NCBI RefSeq assembly: GCF_963674565.1
Contig: NZ_OY771430.1
Span: 1,736,001-1,800,000 of the forward strand
Direction: 5' to 3'
Source of the DNA: an uncultured Carboxylicivirga sp.
Lineage (GTDB): Bacteria; Bacteroidota; Bacteroidia; Bacteroidales; Marinilabiliaceae
Length of the DNA: 64,000 nt
The notes under the pieces are model-generated. The model worked only from the letters and a program-made list of their open reading frames with translations, did no database searches and had not been told where the DNA came from. Below, one piece after another: positions 61,660 through 64,000 of the stretch. Within the stretch, counting starts at the first letter, position 1; the number at the start of each line of letters is the position of its first letter. A program made the position numbers and the translations under genes.

Positions 61660-62460
61660 TTAGTCAAGATCATTTTCGCCTTTTACATAACCAAAGTTGG
61701 CCAAAATACCTCCATCAACATACAACACATGACCATTTACGAATTCACTGGCCTTTGATGCCAAGAACAATGCAGCATTTCCTATATCTTCAGGCTCACC
61801 CCAACGTGCGGCAGGAGTACGAGTCATAACTAAATCATTAAAAGGATGACCATTTTCACGAATTGGAGCCGTTTGAGAGGTTGCGATATAACCAGGACCA
61901 ATTCCATTAATTTGCAAACCATGCTTAGCCCATTCGCAACACATATTGGCTGTTAACAACTTTAGTCCACCTTTAGCAGCCGCATAAGCCGAAACTGAAT
62001 TACGTCCATAAACACTCATCATCGAACACATATTGATGATTTTACCTCCTTTTCTCTCAATCATCTTAGGAGCAACACGTTTAGCAACAATTAATGGAGC
62101 AACCAGGTCAACATCAATTACTTGTTGGAAATCTGAAATAGGCATATCCAAAATAGGAATACGCTTAATAATTCCGGCATTATTTACAAGGATATCAACA
62201 GGTCCAACTTCATTCTCGATCTGAGTGATTCCTTTATCAACATCAGCCTCGTTTGTAACATTGAAAACCAATGTATAAACATCAATACCATCCTTGGCAT
62301 ATTCCGCTTTACAAGCTTCCAGTTTATCTTCAGCCAGGTCATTCACACAGATTTTAGCACCTGCTTTTCCTAACACTTTACCGATAGCCATACCAATACC
62401 ATGTGTTCCACCGGTAATAAGGGCTACTTTTCCTGATAAGTCAAATAATTCTTGTATCAT
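61660..62460 (-). CDS. kduD: KduD-type short-chain dehydrogenase (2-dehydro-3-deoxy-D-gluconate 5-dehydrogenase)
   Basis: An SDR oxidoreductase of about 266 residues that reduces 2,5-diketo-3-deoxygluconate to KDG in uronate breakdown. The NAD(P) motif is TGGTHGIGMAIG, then NNAGIIKR, the catalytic Ser in NMCSMMSVYGR and YAAAK, and the C-terminal VNGHVLYVDGG. I use the ATG at 62460 (MIQELFDLSG) over a TTG three codons upstream. The kdgF and kduI genes precede it. Confidence 0.92.
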   Translation of the reverse strand: MIQELFDLSGKVALITGGTHGIGMAIGKVLGKAGAKICVNDLAEDKLEACKAEYAKDGIDVYTLVFNVTNEADVDKGITQIENEVGPVDILVNNAGIIKRIPILDMPISDFQQVIDVDLVAPLIVAKRVAPKMIERKGGKIINMCSMMSVYGRNSVSAYAAAKGGLKLLTANMCCEWAKHGLQINGIGPGYIATSQTAPIRENGHPFNDLVMTRTPAARWGEPEDIGNAALFLASKASEFVNGHVLYVDGGILANFGYVKGENDLD

Positions 62461-62475
62461 TTTATGCAATAAATT

Positions 62476-62814
62476 TTATAAAAAATCTTCTCGTAAAGGG
62501 GTAAAACAATCAATGAGTCTAACAATCGGAGTTAACCGCTGAATAGTATGAGGAACACCTGACGGTATCGCAAAATGGTCACCCGCCTTAAGGTGCACCT
62601 TTTCCTCATCTCCCACCAACAAGTAAATTTCACCTTCGATCATATAGGAAACCTGTTCATGAGGATGGGAATGGAATGGATCCGGATTTTCAGTTGGTCC
62701 GTCTGTAAATTCAACATTCACCATCATCAGATGATCTGTTTTGACTATTCTACGCTCAATGCCATCAGCTACTTTTGTAACCGGCAACTCATCGTATTTA
62801 CCCTCATATTTCAT
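62476..62814 (-). CDS. kdgF: KdgF-type cupin (unsaturated uronate linearisation)
   Basis: A 112-residue single-domain cupin with the metal-binding pattern FHSHPHEQVSYMIEGEIYLLVG and the second motif GDHFAIPSGVPHTIQ. KdgF opens the ring of 4,5-unsaturated uronates from pectin or alginate to give 5-keto-4-deoxyuronate. It lies between kduI and kduD in the same operon, which supports this role over other small cupins. Confidence 0.88.
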   Translation of the reverse strand: MKYEGKYDELPVTKVADGIERRIVKTDHLMMVNVEFTDGPTENPDPFHSHPHEQVSYMIEGEIYLLVGDEEKVHLKAGDHFAIPSGVPHTIQRLTPIVRLIDCFTPLREDFL

Positions 62815-62823
62815 GTAATAATA

Positions 62824-63660
62824 TTATTTTAATTCGTTTGGCTGACGAATATCCATATCGCCATAATCAAGATTCTCACCGGCCATACCCCAAATAAAGA
62901 TATAGTTAGATGTACCAGCCGCACTATGAATACTCCATGAAGGAGACAACACAGCTTGTTCATTCTGCATCCAGATATGACGTGTTTCATCTGGTTGCCC
63001 CATAAAGTGACAGATCGCTTGTTTTTCAGGTACCTCGAAATAGAAATAAGCTTCCATACGACGATTGTGAGTATGAGCTGGCATAGTATTCCAAACACTA
63101 CCAGGTTTCAATTCTGTCATACCCATTTGCAACTGACAAGTCTCAACTACTTCTTTAACTAAAAGCTGATTGATCTGACGTTCATTTGAAGTTTCCAATG
63201 TACCCAATTGTAAAACATTAGCATCTTTCAAAGTAACATGCTTAGAAGGTAAAGACTTATGAGCAGGAGCTGAATTAACGTAGAAATGAGCTGGTTTTGA
63301 AGCATCAGCTGAGACAAAAACAACATCTTTAATGCCACTACCCAAGTACAAAGCCTCTTTATATTCTAATTTATATTCAACACCGTCAGCAGTAACTGTT
63401 CCACTACCTCCAACGTTGATAATTCCCATTTCGCGACGGTTAAGAAAATATTCAGCCTTCAACTCATCATACGATCCCAGGCTAATTGGCTTTTCCGTAG
63501 GCACTACACCCCCCACAATGTAACGGTCGTACATCGAATAAACCAGACTAATTTCGCCGGGAACCATTACTTTTTCAATCAAAAATTCTTTTCTGATACG
63601 CTCTGTATCATAAGATTTAGCATCCTGAGGATGTACTGCATAACGAAGTTCTAAACTCAT
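62824..63660 (-). CDS. kduI: 5-keto-4-deoxyuronate isomerase
   Basis: It converts 5-keto-4-deoxyuronate (DKI) to 2,5-diketo-3-deoxygluconate. The 278-residue protein is a double-cupin with the KduI start LRYAVHPQDAKSYDTERIRKEFL. The zinc-site motif is NTMPAHTHNRRMEAYFYFEV, and the C-terminal match is SPSWSIHSAAGTSNYIFIWGMAGENLDYGDMD. The kdgF gene follows 9 bases downstream. Confidence 0.95.
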   Translation of the reverse strand: MSLELRYAVHPQDAKSYDTERIRKEFLIEKVMVPGEISLVYSMYDRYIVGGVVPTEKPISLGSYDELKAEYFLNRREMGIINVGGSGTVTADGVEYKLEYKEALYLGSGIKDVVFVSADASKPAHFYVNSAPAHKSLPSKHVTLKDANVLQLGTLETSNERQINQLLVKEVVETCQLQMGMTELKPGSVWNTMPAHTHNRRMEAYFYFEVPEKQAICHFMGQPDETRHIWMQNEQAVLSPSWSIHSAAGTSNYIFIWGMAGENLDYGDMDIRQPNELK

Positions 63661-63676
63661 AATATTTTATTTTTAG

Positions 63677-64000
63677 TTATCTATAATCTTTCCATGAAGA
63701 GCTTCTACCTATAAACCGAACAGGTATAACTTCTTCTTCCGGCACTTCTTCCTTTTGAATAGCTTTTATCATAGCTGCGGCAACCTTATTCCCCATCTCC
63801 AATGCATTTTGCTCAACAGAAGATAACGCAGGATCCATTAATTCAGAAAATGGTTCATTTGCAAAACCAACAATCCCAAATTGATCCGGAATATGATAAC
63901 CAAGAGACTTCAACCCTTCCATGGCACCCAGAGCACTATAGTCACCAGCACAAAATACAGCATCAGCACTACTGCGCATTACTAGTTTATGAATATGAGA
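63677..64000 (-). CDS. LacI-family transcriptional regulator (partial)
   Basis: The C-terminal 107 residues of a LacI-type repressor, cut by the right edge. The reading frame is open to the last base of the window. Visible features are AVFCAGDYSALGAMEGLKSLGYHIPDQFGIVGFANEPFSELMDPALSSVEQNALEMG and the terminal VIPVRFIGRSS. It is 16 bases upstream of kduI and probably controls that operon in response to a uronate (inference). The DNA-binding domain is not in the window. Confidence 0.9.
   Translation of the reverse strand, partial: SHIHKLVMRSSADAVFCAGDYSALGAMEGLKSLGYHIPDQFGIVGFANEPFSELMDPALSSVEQNALEMGNKVAAAMIKAIQKEEVPEEEVIPVRFIGRSSSWKDYR

Noticed and set aside
1..64000. tRNA, rRNA, CRISPR arrays, insertion sequences, prophage or conjugation genes
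   Set aside because: I looked through the intergenic gaps and gene products and found no T-loop type sequences, regular repeat arrays, transposases, integrases or phage proteins.

Overview
The window is chromosomal DNA of a Bacteroidota bacterium, most likely a marine or anaerobic Bacteroidales/Marinilabiliales-type organism (inference). The sequence is AT-rich. It carries a SusC/SusD pair with SusE/F-like protein, a hybrid two-component regulator, a protein with a type IX secretion C-terminal signal, an S46 peptidase, and repeated promoter elements of the Bacteroidota form TAnnTTTG, some with TTTG/TTG about 19 bases upstream. I see no rRNA, tRNA, CRISPR array, insertion sequence or phage.

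Layout. 1-12.2 kb is mixed housekeeping and stress: a sigma-54 activator cut by the left edge, a KefG/KefC-like pair, an exported superoxide dismutase lipoprotein, a TPR/PD40 protein, a DnaQ-type exonuclease, a FAH-family hydrolase, Tag glycosylase with a leftover second C-terminus beside it, an NfeD protease, YccF, and a membrane TPR/AraC regulator. 12.5-18.4 kb has a GH43 lipoprotein, then a three-gene biotin-enzyme operon (CoA carboxyltransferase, a 62-residue OadG-tail-like subunit, and a carboxyltransferase fused to its biotin carrier) that looks more like a methylmalonyl-CoA:pyruvate transcarboxylase than a sodium-pump decarboxylase, then DgkA. 18.4-34.3 kb is a polysaccharide utilization locus for beta-1,4-galactan: GH53, GH2, SusC, SusD, SusE/F-like and a second GH53 in one direction, with a divergent hybrid two-component regulator.

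34.3-54.8 kb is again mainly core genes: EI24 membrane protein, PurB, an MsbA-type ABC exporter, a HELMH metallopeptidase-like exported protein, SulP, a short SSB, a zinc-ribbon protein, DUF1697, a large multidomain T9SS-secreted glycosidase-like protein, the KdsC-UbiA-Maf-S46 cluster, YigZ, an acetyltransferase, a RibD/DHFR-like reductase, HU, TrmH and an orphan LytTR regulator.

54.9-64 kb is sugar catabolism: a GntR-type regulator followed by xylB, xylA and a XylE-type symporter, then a uronate operon (LacI regulator cut by the right edge, kduI, kdgF, kduD, DUF4861 lipoprotein). The two halves together would let the cell take up xylose and the unsaturated uronates released by polysaccharide lyases, while the 18-34 kb locus handles galactan side chains of pectin.

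The least explained items are a 107-nt nested stem structure between xylA and the xylose symporter gene, duplicated regulator sites lying against the -7 boxes of xylB and the gntR gene, the small subunit of the biotin-enzyme operon, a sigma-54 activator whose receiver domain has lost its phosphorylation residues, and a leftover tag 3' end.
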